Positions 36,165-46,326 of a stretch of DNA of 61,757 nt are shown here, piece after piece. The stretch is from Maritimibacter sp. (GTDB taxonomy: Bacteria; Pseudomonadota; Alphaproteobacteria; Rhodobacterales; Rhodobacteraceae). The notes below the pieces were generated by a model. It was not told where the DNA came from. It worked only from the letters and a program-made list of their open reading frames with translations, and made no database searches. The stretch spans positions 5,118-66,874 of the forward strand of contig NZVC01000060.1 in assembly GCA_002701395.1 (NCBI GenBank). Reading direction: 5' to 3'. Numbering within the stretch: position 1 is the first letter of the stretch; every line of letters begins with the position of its first letter. The translations under genes were made by a program, and so were the position numbers.

Positions 36165-37439
36165 TTACTGGAAGACCGCGTCCGGATCGTCCAGCGAGTC
36201 CGAGCCTTCGAAGTCGATCTGGTCCAGTTCCAGCACCGAAACGACGCGCTCGATGCTGCCGGTCTGGTCGATCAGCGCGTTGACGCCGCCCATCACCAGA
36301 CGCTCGCCATCGACATTGCCGCGTTCCAGCATCTGGTCATAGGCAAAGCCCGCTTCCGCAGTCGTCTTGATCTGACCCAGCGCACGCATGGTTGCCGACA
36401 GCTTCAGCTGCATCTCGGTGTCGAGATCGGCGTCGGTCGCGGCCACGAGATCGCTGAGCGAGGCACCTTCCACGACGCTGCCGTCGATCCGTGCGTATTC
36501 GCCAAGGTACACGTTCTGGATGCCCAGACCGTCGTAGTAGTGGCTGTTGTGCGTGTTGTCCGAGAAGCAGTCATGCTCTTCCTCGGGGTCGTTCAGCATC
36601 AGGCCAAGGCGCATCCGTTCGCCCGCCTGCTCGCCGTAGGACAGGCTGCCCATGCCGGTCAGCATTGCGACGATCCCGGCGTCGACGTCGTCCATCAGCG
36701 TGGTACGAGCCTCGCCGCCGTCTTCCCACTGGGAGGTGATCCATTCGAGATCCGAGATCAGCAGCTCGGTCGCTGCAGACAGGTAATCGGCGCGGCGGTC
36801 GCAGTTGCCGCCGGTGCAGTCGTCGCCCTGAACATAGTCGGTGTAGGGACGCGCGCCGGCGCCGGCCTCGTGACCGTTAAGGTCTTGGCCCCACAGCAGG
36901 AACTCGATCGCGTGATAGCCGGTGGCGACGTTCGCCTCGACCCCGTCGGCTTCGTGCAGCGTGTCGGACAGCAGTTCGGGCGTGATGTCGGTGGCGTCGA
37001 TCTCTTCACCCGACAGGGTGAAGGTCGGGTTCGCGACCACGTTCAGCGCGGCGAATTCGTTTTCGTCCGTCGGGCCGCCGTAGGAGCCGTCGACATAGTC
37101 GATCAGGCCCTCGTCCAGCGGCCATGCGTTCACCTTGCCTTCCCAGTCGTCGACGACCGCGTTGCCGAAGCGATAGACCTCGGTCTGCTGGTACGGCACG
37201 CGGGCGGCCAGCCAAGCGTCCTTGGCGGCTTGCAGGGTCGTATCGGACGGGTCCGCGATCAGTGCGTCGACGGCGGCTTTCAGCGTCTGGGCCGTGGTCA
37301 GGCTGTCGGCGTATTTGGCAGCGGCGATGTCGGCATAGGTGGTCAGAACGGCCTCTTTCGAGACATCGGCAGCGAAAACGCTGCCGGTCAGGCCAAGGGT
37401 GAGGGCCGTGGCGCTCGCGGCGGTCTTGAGATGTCGCAT
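36165..37439 (-). CDS. imelysin-family iron-regulated protein (IrpA type)
   Basis: A 424-aa periplasmic imelysin of the IrpA type with signal peptide (TALTLGLTGSVFAADVSK). The two conserved regions are present: WLAARVPYQQTEVYRFGNAVVDDWEGKVNAWPLDEGLIDYVD and GYHAIEFLLWGQDLNG (the GxHxxE signature), and FSDNTHNSHYYDGLGIQNVYLGEY follows in the C-terminal half. Imelysins are outer-membrane- or periplasm-associated proteins needed in iron-poor growth in some bacteria. It ends an operon that begins with a 54-aa ORF and hemP. DUF1111 and a second imelysin, its usual neighbours, lie beyond htpX. Confidence 0.92.
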   Translation of the reverse strand: MRHLKTAASATALTLGLTGSVFAADVSKEAVLTTYADIAAAKYADSLTTAQTLKAAVDALIADPSDTTLQAAKDAWLAARVPYQQTEVYRFGNAVVDDWEGKVNAWPLDEGLIDYVDGSYGGPTDENEFAALNVVANPTFTLSGEEIDATDITPELLSDTLHEADGVEANVATGYHAIEFLLWGQDLNGHEAGAGARPYTDYVQGDDCTGGNCDRRADYLSAATELLISDLEWITSQWEDGGEARTTLMDDVDAGIVAMLTGMGSLSYGEQAGERMRLGLMLNDPEEEHDCFSDNTHNSHYYDGLGIQNVYLGEYARIDGSVVEGASLSDLVAATDADLDTEMQLKLSATMRALGQIKTTAEAGFAYDQMLERGNVDGERLVMGGVNALIDQTGSIERVVSVLELDQIDFEGSDSLDDPDAVFQ

Positions 37440-37458
37440 CTGGCTGGTGGTCCTTTTT

Positions 37459-37941
37459 CTAGTGCAGTGTTGGTTGGGCGACGTGCTTCCGCGCCGAGGG
37501 GCGCGACAGAAGTGAAATGCGTTTCAACGCCAGCCCGAAGGTCTGGGCGAGGTCCGCCAGTTGTGGCGCCATGTCGGCGCGCACGATGTTCATCGCGATC
37601 AGCAGGGCATCCTCGCGGTCGCCGTCGCAGGCCGTGGAGACGAAGGTGGCAAAGCAGCTTTCGTCGCCGCCAAGGCACTTGCAGATCTGGCCGTGCCGCA
37701 TCAGCGGCCGCCGCCCGTAGCGGGCGCAGATCTGCATCAGCTGGTCCAGCGCGCGGGTCGTCACCGGGCCCTGCTGCGGGCCAAGGTGCAGCGCGAAGTT
37801 GCGGTCGGCGATGGCCTGAGCCTCGGGGCCGTCGCTCCACATGCGAAGGTACTTCACCGCCCCGGCGCCGACGGCGTCCAGTTCGTCGATATAGCCGACG
37901 GGCGCGCCTCCGCGCCGTGTGTGCGCCTGCGTCCCGGTCAT
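37459..37941 (-). CDS. unknown Cys-containing protein in the hemP operon
   Basis: A 160-aa cytosolic protein without recognised domain. The middle contains a cluster of Cys residues (MQICARYGRRP, GQICKCLGGDESCFATF, TACDGDRED), which could bind a metal, haem or Fe-S cluster; the C-terminal part is helical (LIAMNIVRADMAPQLADLAQTFGL). Its ATG overlaps the hemP stop in an ATGA, and irpA follows after 19 bases, so it is translated with iron/haem genes. I infer a role in haem or iron handling; there is no direct evidence. Confidence 0.7.
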   Translation of the reverse strand: MTGTQAHTRRGGAPVGYIDELDAVGAGAVKYLRMWSDGPEAQAIADRNFALHLGPQQGPVTTRALDQLMQICARYGRRPLMRHGQICKCLGGDESCFATFVSTACDGDREDALLIAMNIVRADMAPQLADLAQTFGLALKRISLLSRPSARKHVAQPTLH

Positions 37942-38099
37942 TTCGTCAGGATCAGCTTGCCCGCACGGGTGATGCGCAGCGTGTAGCACTGGTCGCCCAG
38001 CAGGATCTTTGCCTCGCGGCCACCGGCCACAAGGTCTTCGGCACGATAGGTCGGAAACCCGGTCTGGGCGTCGATCACCTTCTTGTCCTCGAAGGTCAT
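37938..38099 (-). CDS. hemP: hemin uptake protein HemP
   Basis: A 53-aa HemP family protein. The pattern FPTYRAEDLVAGGREAKILLGDQCYTLRITRAGKLILTK is the full HemP domain (H-x-G-x-x-Y-x-L-R-x-T-x-x-G-K-L-I-L-T-K type ending). In other proteobacteria HemP is needed for use of haem as iron source and may act as a regulator of haem-receptor expression. Start and stop overlap the neighbours (ATGA on both sides), a tight translational unit. Confidence 0.9.
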   Translation of the reverse strand: MTFEDKKVIDAQTGFPTYRAEDLVAGGREAKILLGDQCYTLRITRAGKLILTK

Positions 38100-38260
38100 G
38101 CCCGCACCTCGGACCGGCGGTCGAGGTTGTCCAGCAGCCATTCGACGCCGTGATTGGTCGCCAGCCCGCTTTCGGCCAGAATGTTCAGAATATCCGCCGC
38201 GACGAGGCTCTGTCGGTCACCAGCCTCTGCACGGCGGGGCGAGTCCTTCGAGGTCGTCAT
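38096..38260 (-). CDS. 54-aa unknown ORF at the head of the hemP operon
   Basis: An open frame of 54 codons, MTTSKDSPRRAEAG then QSLVAADILNILAESGLATN and HGVEWLLDNLDRRSEVRA. Its TGA overlaps the hemP ATG. The predicted shape is a basic N-terminus and two amphipathic helices, which suggests a small binding or adaptor protein. It is coding by position, overlap and codon choice, but no family is recognised. Upstream lies a hairpin (38282-38299) and an operator-like palindrome. Confidence 0.6.
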   Translation of the reverse strand: MTTSKDSPRRAEAGDRQSLVAADILNILAESGLATNHGVEWLLDNLDRRSEVRA

Positions 38261-38281
38261 TGCTCCGCTCCGTTGTTCAAT

Positions 38282-38299
38282 ACCCGGGCTTCCCCGGGT
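38282..38299 (-). promoter_or_regulatory. leader hairpin of the hemP operon
   Basis: Perfect 7-bp stem ACCCGGG / CCCGGGT with a 4-base loop, 22 bases before the first start codon; it may affect translation of the first ORF. Confidence 0.4.
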
Positions 38300-38342
38300 C
38301 GAACGGGGTGGCTGGTGGATCTCGCAAAAAGGTGAGCGATTA

Positions 38343-38364
38343 AGTCGGAATTGTCAATCCGACT
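38343..38364. promoter_or_regulatory. operator-like palindrome upstream of the hemP operon
   Basis: Arms AGTCGGA (38343-38349) and TCCGACT (38358-38364) with an inner ATTG-T-CAAT palindrome. On the minus strand it contains TTGACA. It is a plausible binding site for an iron-responsive regulator. The rest of the 304-base gap up to the methyltransferase holds two more inverted repeats: TTCCGC/GCGGAA (38462-38478) and GCCAATT/AATTGGC (38495-38525). Confidence 0.5.
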
Positions 38365-38564
38365 ATTTTACTAGGCTTTCCGCCCGTGTGCCCAGGCACC
38401 GCGAGCACGGCGAATCGAAACGGCGTTTTGACCGGCAGTCCGGCCCGAACCGTCGCTGTCCTTCCGCGCACTGCGGAAAGCGGGCTGCCGTTTGGCCAAT
38501 TGCCCTTGCGTCAACGATAATTGGCTGTCACGACATCGCTCGGGCTATGTGGTGGGGACGTGGG

Positions 38565-39203
38565 ATGAACGAGGCACGCGACGCGCGGTTTTGGGACCGG
38601 GCCGCAACGAAGTACGCCAAAAGCAAGATCGCGGACGAAGCGGGCTATACCCGTTCGCTGGAACGCACGGCTGGCCTTCTGCGTCCCGAGATGCAGGTGC
38701 TGGAACTAGGCTGCGGCACCGGCAGCACCGCGTTGCGACTGGCGGGCGGGGTCGGGGGCTTTACCGGCACCGATATTTCCCCCGGAATGATCGAGATCGC
38801 CAAGGCCAAGGCCGCCGAAGCGCCCGATGCAGGCCTTAACTTCCGCGCCGCCACAGCCGAGGACATGACGCGCGAGCCGATGCGGTGGGACGCGGTGCTT
38901 GGCTTCAATTACCTGCACCTTGTCGAGAACCTGCCAGCCACGCTGCGCCACATCGCAGATCTTCTGGTGCCCGGCGGCCTGTTCGTCAGCAAGACCACCT
39001 GCCTGTCCGACATGAGCCCGCTGATCCAGTATCTTGCGCTTCCGCTGATGCGGCTGGTGGGCAAGGCGCCCACCGTCATCGTGTTCTCGGCGGACGACCT
39101 GCAACAGGCGATCCGCGACGCGGGCTTCGAGATCGAGGCGGTGGAACGCCATGCCTCGAAGGGCCGCGATGCGCGGCCTTATATCGTCGCGCGTAAACCC
39201 TAG
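38565..39203 (+). CDS. class I SAM-dependent methyltransferase
   Basis: A 212-aa methyltransferase with the SAM-binding motif LELGCGTGSTALRL, the acidic TGTDISPGMIEIAKAKA and the motif LLVPGGLFVSKTTCL. The substrate is unknown; the short C-terminal region (IQAIRDAGFEIEAVERH type) is like small-molecule or quinone-type methyltransferases. The start at 38565 follows GGGGACGTGGG; 38547 is an alternative. Its stop overlaps the convergent thioesterase stop by four bases (CTAG). Confidence 0.85.
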   Translation: MNEARDARFWDRAATKYAKSKIADEAGYTRSLERTAGLLRPEMQVLELGCGTGSTALRLAGGVGGFTGTDISPGMIEIAKAKAAEAPDAGLNFRAATAEDMTREPMRWDAVLGFNYLHLVENLPATLRHIADLLVPGGLFVSKTTCLSDMSPLIQYLALPLMRLVGKAPTVIVFSADDLQQAIRDAGFEIEAVERHASKGRDARPYIVARKP

Positions 39204-39613
39204 CCGCGAAACACCTTGGCCAGCGGTTCCGGCAGCGGCGCCGACACGAGGTTGCCGCTGTCCGGATCGCGCAGCGTCCAGACCCGGGTCTCTTTGCCTT
39301 CGACCCGCAGCACGCCGTCCTTCTCCAGCCGGTGGGTGACGTCGAAGCTGGAGGTCCCGACGCGCGTCACGGTCGAGGTGATCGTGACCTCTTCGCCGAA
39401 CGTGCTGGGCACGTAGAACTCTGCCCCGGTCTTCACGACGGGCGCGCCGACGGCGCCGAAGTCTTCCAACATGGTGCTGCGGCTGAAACCGGCGGCAAGA
39501 TACAGTTGCGCGGTGCAGTGGTCGAAATAGACGAAGAACTTGGGGTTGAAGACGATCCCCGCGGGATCGCAATCGCCCCACTCGATCAGGCGGCGTGTAG
39601 TGTTCGAGAACAT
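39200..39613 (-). CDS. 4-hydroxybenzoyl-CoA thioesterase-like (hotdog fold) protein
   Basis: A 137-aa single-hotdog acyl-CoA thioesterase. The catalytic Asp lies in EWGDCDPAGIVFNPKFFVYFDHC, the signature of the 4HBT family; a second conserved region is TSTVTRVGTSSFDVTHRLEKDG. The substrate could be an aromatic or a short acyl-CoA. It starts 14 bases behind the transglutaminase gene and may be read from the same transcript, though no functional tie is evident. Confidence 0.88.
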   Translation of the reverse strand: MFSNTTRRLIEWGDCDPAGIVFNPKFFVYFDHCTAQLYLAAGFSRSTMLEDFGAVGAPVVKTGAEFYVPSTFGEEVTITSTVTRVGTSSFDVTHRLEKDGVLRVEGKETRVWTLRDPDSGNLVSAPLPEPLAKVFRG

Positions 39614-39627
39614 CGGAACCTTCAGGG

Positions 39628-40512
39628 CTAGGTCTGGTGAACCTCTTTCACGTCCACCGATTGCGTGGTCGTCTGGGCGCCGGCGGTCCGCAGCGCGCCC
39701 TTGACGGGTGCAAGGTCGAAGTAGTCCCGTCCGCGCGCGACGACAACATGGTCCAGCCCGGCCAGCATCCGGTTCGTCGGGTCAAGTTCGACCCAGCCCA
39801 TGTCGGCGCCGCACCACGCCCGGACCCATGCGTGCATCGCGTCCGCGCCTTCCAGCTTCTCTTCGCCCTCGGGGGGCAGGGTCCGCAGGTAACCGGACAC
39901 GTACCCTGCCGGGATGCCCAGCCCGCGCAGCGCCGCAATGGCGATGTGGGTGAAATCCTGACAAACGCCGCGTTTCAGCCGGAACGCCTCGTCCACGGGG
40001 GTGTCGACCATCGTCGCTTCGGGATCGAAGGTCAGGCCGTCGTGGACCGCGTCGCAGATCGTCCGCGCGATCGAGAAGGCGGTGACACGGTCCGCCGAGA
40101 CCTGCCGCGCCCACTCTACGATTTCGGGGTGGCGTCCGACGCGTTCCGACGGGAACAGGAAATGGTGCGGGGCGGCCGGCCCGATGGACGCGTGCTGCGA
40201 CAGTTCGTTGGCCAAAGCCGCAAGGTCGGGCGACACGTCCAGCGCGGGCGGCGTGTCGTAGCGTTCGACGCGGGCGGTGACGCGAAACTCGGTTTCGGAC
40301 ACCGGGTCGTCATAGGCGATGTCGACGCAGGAGTTGTCGAAGAAATCCCGCCGCGTGACGCGCTCGGACGGCGCGGGTTCGATCGACAGGCTGGACGCGA
40401 TGACGCGCTGTTCGCCCGGAAGATCCGCCGGAACGATGCGCAGGATATGGCGCCCGGCGTCCACGAAGCTGTCGTAGTCGTAGGCGATTTTCAGGCTGAT
40501 GTCGTACAGCAT
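39628..40512 (-). CDS. transglutaminase-like protein
   Basis: A 294-aa protein with an N-terminal bacterial transglutaminase beta-domain (MLYDISLKIAYDYDSFVDAGRHILRIVP) and a papain-like core with the triad Cys in LKRGVCQDFTHIAIAALRGLGIPAGYVSGYL, His in AMHAWVRAW and Asp in GWVELDPTNR. It is the third gene of an operon with an ATP-grasp/alpha-E fusion and a transglutaminase-DUF2126 protein. This gene set has been predicted to make and break peptide or amide bonds on an unknown peptide. Confidence 0.92.
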   Translation of the reverse strand: MLYDISLKIAYDYDSFVDAGRHILRIVPADLPGEQRVIASSLSIEPAPSERVTRRDFFDNSCVDIAYDDPVSETEFRVTARVERYDTPPALDVSPDLAALANELSQHASIGPAAPHHFLFPSERVGRHPEIVEWARQVSADRVTAFSIARTICDAVHDGLTFDPEATMVDTPVDEAFRLKRGVCQDFTHIAIAALRGLGIPAGYVSGYLRTLPPEGEEKLEGADAMHAWVRAWCGADMGWVELDPTNRMLAGLDHVVVARGRDYFDLAPVKGALRTAGAQTTTQSVDVKEVHQT

Positions 40513-40517
40513 GGCCG

Positions 40518-42920
40518 TCACCGCAGATAGCTTTGGGCCAGCAGACCCGTAAGGGCAGCGGTCTCGGACGCGACCTCGGACAGGCGGGCGTCGTCGAAAT
40601 CCTCGGCGGTGGCGACGGCAAGGTCGGTTTCCATCCGCATCACTTGCCGCAGAACCGGCGTCATGCGCGGGCCATCGTGGTGGACCGGCAGATAGCGCAG
40701 GTGTTCGTGCATCATGGTCAGCTGATGCAGCACCGACCGGGGGTTCAGCGCGTCCAGCAGCAGCAGGTCCAGCACCGTCTCGCGCCCGGCACCGACCGCG
40801 AACCGCCGACGATGGCTCATGATCGAGTCGCCCGCCTCGATGGCGATGTCGCTGCTGCCCTCGGGCGCGTCCGGCGCGGTGAAGCTGCACAGGACGTTGG
40901 AGGTGGCCCACGCACGTTCCATCGCGCGGCCGACCGACAGGAACCGCCAGCCGGTGAAGCGATACATGTTCTCGTGCACAAGGCCCGAGAACCCCGAGAT
41001 CTTCCGCAGGAACACGCTCATCGCCCGCGCCGCATCGTCGCCGGGCCGCAGCTTCGGCGCCAGCCGTTCCATCGTGCGCAGCAGGTCGGTCAGCGCGTTC
41101 CACCCGTCGACCGAGAACCGGTCGCGGATGCTGCCGGCGCTTCGCAGGGCGGCGCGCACGTCTTCGATCGAGGCCTCGGGCGTTTCGCAGCCCAGCACCT
41201 CGAGATAGTCGGCAAGATACTCGTTCAGCGGCAGGTCGGGGCGCCCGGTCTCTGCCAGCCGCAGGTGATAGGCGCGCAGCAGGCGGATCTTGTGTTCCGC
41301 CCGTTCGGTGTAGCGGCCCAGCCAGAACAGGTTGTCCGCCGCACGCGATGGCAGCGACACGGTCTGCCGCCGGCGGAACCCGGTTTCCGCCGGTTTCAGC
41401 AGCGTCTCGCCCGAATCCTTCTCGCGCCCGACGATCCACACGTCGCTGACCGCGCCGCCCTTCTGCATCGCGACGTTGGCCGATTCAGACGTGTTGCCCA
41501 CGCGGGCGAAGCCGCCAGGCATCACCTGCCAGCCCTCTGGCGTGCGGGCAAGGAAGACCCGAAGGCTCATGGGGCGGGGAACAAGCCGTCCGTCTTCTAG
41601 GGTCGGGGCGGTCGAAAGCGAGACGATTTCCTGCGCCGCAAGATCGCCCGCAAGCGTGTCGATGCGCGCGGGATCGATCTGGGCCCCGTCGGGGTTGCGC
41701 CCGGCAATCGTGATCTGCTCGTCGTGGTCGAACGGAAGACCGGTGGACATGGCGTTGTCCAGCGTCATGCGGTCGAGGTTGGCTTTCACGAAGTCCCGCG
41801 CCGCCGCGCCGCCGCACCACCATGTCGCGATGTTCGGAAGCGTCAGCGGCTTGCCGGTCATGTGCTCGGCGATGCGCGGCAGGAAGGCCATCAGCGCGCG
41901 GATCTCCAGCGCGCCAGAGCCGACCGCGTTGATCATGTTGACCGATCCGGCCCGCAGCGCTCCGACAAGGCCGGGCGTGCCGATCTGCGAGCTTTCCCGC
42001 AGTTCCAGCGGGTCCATCCAGTTCGAATCCAGCCGCCGCCACAGAACGGAAATCGGCTGCGGGCCGCTGACCGTGTGCACCATCAGGTCGCCATTGTGGA
42101 CGACAAGGTCTTCGCCCTGCACCAGCAGGAACCCGAGATAGCGCGCGATGTAGGCGTGTTCGTAATACGTATCGTTCATCGGGCCGGGCGTCAGGATCGC
42201 TACCCGGCTGCCGTCGCCGTTGCGCAGGTCAAGCATCGCGTCGCGGAACAGGCGGAAGAACCGGGCGATGCGAACGACGTTGCTGCGGCCCATGATGTCG
42301 GGGAAGGCGCGCGACGTGGCCATGCGCGTTTCCAGCGCAAAGCCCGCGCCGGACGGCGCCTGCGTGCGGTCGCACAGCACCCACCAGTCGCCGTCGGGAC
42401 CACGGCCGATGTCGAAAGCCACGTGGTGCAGGTAATGGCCAGAGCGGGGGCGGACCCCCACCATCGGGCGCAGCCACTCGGGGTTGCCGGCCAGAAGTTC
42501 GGGCGGGATGATCCCGTCGCGGACCAGCGTGCCGGGGCCGTAGATGTCGGCCATCACCTGTTCCAGAAGGTCGGCCCGCTCGATCAGCCCGACGGCGATC
42601 TGGTGCCATTCCTCGATGTCGATCAGCAGCGGCAGATGAGACAGCGGCCAGTCGCGTTCGGCGCTGTCCTCTGGTCCGTAGTGGCGGAAGAACACGCCCG
42701 CATCGCGCAGGTACTGGTCCCCGCGCGAGGCCGCGAGTTGCAGCTCTTCCTGCGGCAGCACCGAAAGTTCTTGCAGGAAGTTGATCCAGACAGGGCGGAT
42801 GTTGCCCTCGGTGTCCATCAGTTCGTCTGCCGCTCCGGCAAGCGGCTTGTAGTCGCGCAGAAGCCGCGCGGCACGGGCCATCCAGTCCGGAGGCCCGCTG
42901 CGGCCGGGCATGTCAGACAT
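40518..42920 (-). CDS. circularly permuted ATP-grasp / alpha-E fusion protein
   Basis: An 800-aa fusion. Residues 1 to about 480 are the circularly permuted type-2 ATP-grasp (DUF404/DUF407) domain with [66 protein letters not shown] and [19 protein letters not shown]. From about 510 on comes the all-helical alpha-E (DUF403) domain with [33 protein letters not shown]. In many bacteria the two parts are separate genes. ATP-grasp enzymes join a carboxylate to an amine or thiol, so a ligase for an unknown peptide is inferred. It overlaps the upstream gene by eight bases. Confidence 0.92.
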   Translation of the reverse strand: MSDMPGRSGPPDWMARAARLLRDYKPLAGAADELMDTEGNIRPVWINFLQELSVLPQEELQLAASRGDQYLRDAGVFFRHYGPEDSAERDWPLSHLPLLIDIEEWHQIAVGLIERADLLEQVMADIYGPGTLVRDGIIPPELLAGNPEWLRPMVGVRPRSGHYLHHVAFDIGRGPDGDWWVLCDRTQAPSGAGFALETRMATSRAFPDIMGRSNVVRIARFFRLFRDAMLDLRNGDGSRVAILTPGPMNDTYYEHAYIARYLGFLLVQGEDLVVHNGDLMVHTVSGPQPISVLWRRLDSNWMDPLELRESSQIGTPGLVGALRAGSVNMINAVGSGALEIRALMAFLPRIAEHMTGKPLTLPNIATWWCGGAAARDFVKANLDRMTLDNAMSTGLPFDHDEQITIAGRNPDGAQIDPARIDTLAGDLAAQEIVSLSTAPTLEDGRLVPRPMSLRVFLARTPEGWQVMPGGFARVGNTSESANVAMQKGGAVSDVWIVGREKDSGETLLKPAETGFRRRQTVSLPSRAADNLFWLGRYTERAEHKIRLLRAYHLRLAETGRPDLPLNEYLADYLEVLGCETPEASIEDVRAALRSAGSIRDRFSVDGWNALTDLLRTMERLAPKLRPGDDAARAMSVFLRKISGFSGLVHENMYRFTGWRFLSVGRAMERAWATSNVLCSFTAPDAPEGSSDIAIEAGDSIMSHRRRFAVGAGRETVLDLLLLDALNPRSVLHQLTMMHEHLRYLPVHHDGPRMTPVLRQVMRMETDLAVATAEDFDDARLSEVASETAALTGLLAQSYLR

Positions 42921-45900
42921 CGGGTGGCCTGCGCAGGTCTAGGGTCATCGGGAACTCGGGATGCGGATGTTCGGGCGGTGGCGTGTATGCGCCGGGGGTA
43001 TGCCCGTGCGCTTCGAACCGCGCAAGACGCCGCGCCTCGGCTTCGTTCGCGTTGACCGGGAAGGTGTCGTAATTGCGCCCGCCCGGGTGCGCGACGTGAT
43101 AGACGCAGCCCCCCAGCGCGCGGCCGGTCCACGTGTCGTAGATGTCGAAGGTCAGCGGCGCGTCCACCGGGGTCACCGGGTGCATCGCCGCCGACGGCTG
43201 CCACGCCTTGTACCGCACGCCAGCCACCGACACGCCGCTTTCGTCGGTTGCGCGCAGCGGCACGCGGCGCGTGTTGCAGGTGACGATATAGCGTCCGGGA
43301 TCGGCCGCGGTCAGCTTCACCTGAAGCCTCTCGGTCGAGCTGTCGGTGTAGCGCACGGTGCCGCCGATGGCGCCCGTCTCGCCCAGCACGTGCCACGGTT
43401 CCAGCGCCTGCCGCAGTTCGAGCGTCACGTTGCCGACCGTGGCCTCGCCGCAGAACGGGAAACGGAACTCTTGCTGCGCCTCGTACCAGTCGGACCGGAA
43501 GTCGAAGCCGTGCTGCCGCAGGTCGTCCAGCACGTCCATGAAGTCCTGCCACACGTAATGCGGTAGCATGAACCGGTCATGCAGAGTGGTGCCCCAGCGG
43601 GTGAAGTTGCCGCCGATCGGGCTTTGCCACATGCGGACAAGAAGGGCGCGGATCAGCAATTGCTGGGCCAGCGACATGCGCGGGTCGGGCGGCATCTCGA
43701 AGCCGCGGAACTCGACCAGCCCCAAACGGCCGGTCGGGCCGTCGGGGGAATACAGCTTGTCGATGCAGATCTCGGCCCGGTGAGTGTTGCCGGTCACGTC
43801 GGTCAGAAGGTTGCGCAGCAGACGGTCCGTCAGCCACGGCATCGGCGGCGTGCCCTGATCCGGGTGCGGGATCTGGCTCAGCGCGATTTCCAGCTCGTAC
43901 AGCCCGTCGTGCCGCGCCTCGTCGATGCGGGGGGCCTGACTGGTCGGGCCGATGAACAGGCCCGAGAACAGGTAGGACAGCGACGGATGCCGCTGCCAGT
44001 ACAGCACCAGCGAGCGCATCAGGTCGGGCCGCCGCAGGAAGGGCGAATCCAGCGTGGACGCGCCGCCCACAACGACGTGGTTGCCGCCGCCGGTGCCGGT
44101 ATGCTTGCCGTCGATCATGAACTTGTCGGCGCCAAGGCGGCACTGCCGTGCCTCGTCATAGACGCCTTCGGTGATCGCCTTGCAGTCGTCCCAGGACCGG
44201 GCGGGGTGAATGTTCACCTCGATCACGCCGGGGTCGGGGGCGACGCGGATCACGTTCATGCGCGGGTCGCTGGGGGGCGAGTAGCCTTCGATGTGGATCG
44301 GCAGACCCAGTTCCTCGGCGGTGTCCTCTGCCGCGGCCAGCAGTTCGAGATAGTCCTCGACCGCCTCGACCGGCGGCATGAACAGGCACAGGCGACCGTC
44401 GCGCGGCTCGATCGCGATGGCGGTGCGGACCTCGCCGCCCTCCGGGTCGACGCCCTGTTCCACGATCGTCTGGCGCGGTCCCGCATCGCGGGCGGCGCTG
44501 ACCGGCTGGGTGTGATCCGAGGACACCTCGGGCACCATGTCGGCCTTTTGCTCGGCCTCTTCCTCGGCGATGCGCTGAAGTTCTTCCAGCAGCTTCTCGC
44601 GCCGTCCCGCAAACGCGGCATGGGGGTCGGGCAGCTCGCCCTCGATGACCGACGGATCGGCAGGGTAGGTGTAAGGATAGGCCGACGGGGAAACATGCGG
44701 CAGCGAACCCAGCGGCAGGCGGAAGCCAACGGGGCTGTCACCCGGCACAAGGAACAGGTGGCCGCGTCGCGTCTTCCAGTACTCGCTGCGCCAGCGGGTC
44801 GAGGGTTGCGCCTTCGATTGCCAGCGTTGCAGGGGCAGGGCATAGCCCGCCGGGTTTTCCAGCCCTCGGCTGAACACGCGGGCGATCCGGGCGCGCGCCT
44901 CGGGGTCCTTCAGCTTGCTGTCCTCGGGCGTGACGTTGGGCGGCAGTTCGCCCTCTTTCAGGATCCACTCTGCCGGGTCTTCGTAGGTCGGCTGAACGTG
45001 GCCGGGGTCGACGCCCAGCCGTTCGGCAAAGCCGGTCAGGAACTTGTCGGCGTTGTCCGGCGTTGCCGTGTCCTGCTTTTCCTCGGTCGCGATCAGCTTT
45101 TCGTTCTTCCAGATCGGTTTGCCGTCGGTGCGCCAGTACAGGCTGAAGGTCCAGCGGGGCAGCGTCTCGCCCGGGTACCACTTGCCCTGACCGTAATGCA
45201 GGAACCCGCCCGGCGCGAACCGGTCGCGCAGGCGCCGGATCAGCGTATCGGCCAGCGCGCGTTTCTGCGGGCCGACGGCGGCGGTGTTCCATTCGTCCGA
45301 CTCGAAGTCGTCGATCGACACGAAGGTCGGCTCGCCCCCCATCGTCAGGCGCATATCCGCGTCGCGGATCGCCGCATCGACCTTGTCGCCCAGCCGGTCG
45401 AGATCGTCCCATGCCTCATCCGAGAACGGCTTGGTGATGCGCGGGTGCTCGGCGGTGCGGGTCACCTGCATGTCGAACGAGAAATCGACCTCGGCGAACG
45501 TGGCCATGCCGCTGATCGGCGCGGCATTGCGATAGTGCGGGGTCGCGGCCAGCGGGATGTGGCTTTCGCCGGTCAGCAGGCCCGAGGTCGGGTCGACGCC
45601 GATCCAGCCCGCGCCGGGGATATAAGCCTCGCACCACGCGTGCAGGTCGGTGAAGTCATGGTCGGTCCCTGCCGGGCCGTCCAGCGCCACAAGATCGGGT
45701 TTCAGCTGGATCAGGTAGCCCGAGCAGAACCGGGCCGCGATGCCAAGATGCCGCAGCACGTTGACCAGCAGCCACGAAGTGTCGCGGCACGATCCCTTTC
45801 CGATCTCTAGCGTCTGTTCCGGCGTCTGTACCCCCGGTTCCATGCGGATGACGTAGCCGATCTCTTTCGACAGCCGGGTATTCAGGTTCACGATCAGGTC

Positions 45901-46326
45901 GACCGTGTTGATGTCCTTGGTGTCGATCGAGGCCACGAAATCCTTCACCCGCGGCGTCATCGGCTCGGGTTTTAGGTAGATCGACAGGTCGTCCTGGATC
46001 GCCTCGTCATAGGTGAACGGATAGGCTTCGGCGGATTCCTCGACGAAGAAATCGAACGGGTTGTAGACCGACATGTCGGCGGTCAGGTCGACCTCGATCT
46101 TGAACTCCATGACTGGGTCGGGAAACACGAACCGCGCCTGCCAGTTGCCGTAAGGGTCCTGCTGGTGGTTCACGAAATGCCCGCCGGGCGAAACCTTCAG
46201 GGAATGCGACAGCACCGGGGTCCGGCTGTGCGGGGCGGGCCGAAGCCGGATGATCTGCGGGCCAAGCGTGACCGGGCGGTCGTACTTGTAGTGCGTCAGG
46301 TGGTAGATGGATGCCGTGATCGCCAT
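42913..46326 (-). CDS. transglutaminase - DUF2126 protein
   Basis: A 1137-aa protein, first gene of the operon. Residues 1-280 are a transglutaminase unit: beta-domain [28 protein letters not shown], catalytic Cys180 ([20 protein letters not shown]), His in [12 protein letters not shown] and Asp in [12 protein letters not shown]. The remaining 850 residues are DUF2126, with [16 protein letters not shown], the Gly/His-rich [14 protein letters not shown] and [25 protein letters not shown], a region with glutamine-synthetase/ATP-guanido-like features. The start [10 protein letters not shown] is clear; the ribosome binding site is weak. A striking palindromic region lies upstream. Confidence 0.93.
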   Translation of the reverse strand: MAITASIYHLTHYKYDRPVTLGPQIIRLRPAPHSRTPVLSHSLKVSPGGHFVNHQQDPYGNWQARFVFPDPVMEFKIEVDLTADMSVYNPFDFFVEESAEAYPFTYDEAIQDDLSIYLKPEPMTPRVKDFVASIDTKDINTVDLIVNLNTRLSKEIGYVIRMEPGVQTPEQTLEIGKGSCRDTSWLLVNVLRHLGIAARFCSGYLIQLKPDLVALDGPAGTDHDFTDLHAWCEAYIPGAGWIGVDPTSGLLTGESHIPLAATPHYRNAAPISGMATFAEVDFSFDMQVTRTAEHPRITKPFSDEAWDDLDRLGDKVDAAIRDADMRLTMGGEPTFVSIDDFESDEWNTAAVGPQKRALADTLIRRLRDRFAPGGFLHYGQGKWYPGETLPRWTFSLYWRTDGKPIWKNEKLIATEEKQDTATPDNADKFLTGFAERLGVDPGHVQPTYEDPAEWILKEGELPPNVTPEDSKLKDPEARARIARVFSRGLENPAGYALPLQRWQSKAQPSTRWRSEYWKTRRGHLFLVPGDSPVGFRLPLGSLPHVSPSAYPYTYPADPSVIEGELPDPHAAFAGRREKLLEELQRIAEEEAEQKADMVPEVSSDHTQPVSAARDAGPRQTIVEQGVDPEGGEVRTAIAIEPRDGRLCLFMPPVEAVEDYLELLAAAEDTAEELGLPIHIEGYSPPSDPRMNVIRVAPDPGVIEVNIHPARSWDDCKAITEGVYDEARQCRLGADKFMIDGKHTGTGGGNHVVVGGASTLDSPFLRRPDLMRSLVLYWQRHPSLSYLFSGLFIGPTSQAPRIDEARHDGLYELEIALSQIPHPDQGTPPMPWLTDRLLRNLLTDVTGNTHRAEICIDKLYSPDGPTGRLGLVEFRGFEMPPDPRMSLAQQLLIRALLVRMWQSPIGGNFTRWGTTLHDRFMLPHYVWQDFMDVLDDLRQHGFDFRSDWYEAQQEFRFPFCGEATVGNVTLELRQALEPWHVLGETGAIGGTVRYTDSSTERLQVKLTAADPGRYIVTCNTRRVPLRATDESGVSVAGVRYKAWQPSAAMHPVTPVDAPLTFDIYDTWTGRALGGCVYHVAHPGGRNYDTFPVNANEAEARRLARFEAHGHTPGAYTPPPEHPHPEFPMTLDLRRPPDV

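Noticed and set aside
39628..41439. 600-codon minus-strand frame that joins part of the ATP-grasp gene to the transglutaminase
   Set aside because: Only the part from 40512 on matches a family; the rest is an Arg/Gly/Ala-rich shadow of the ATP-grasp gene.
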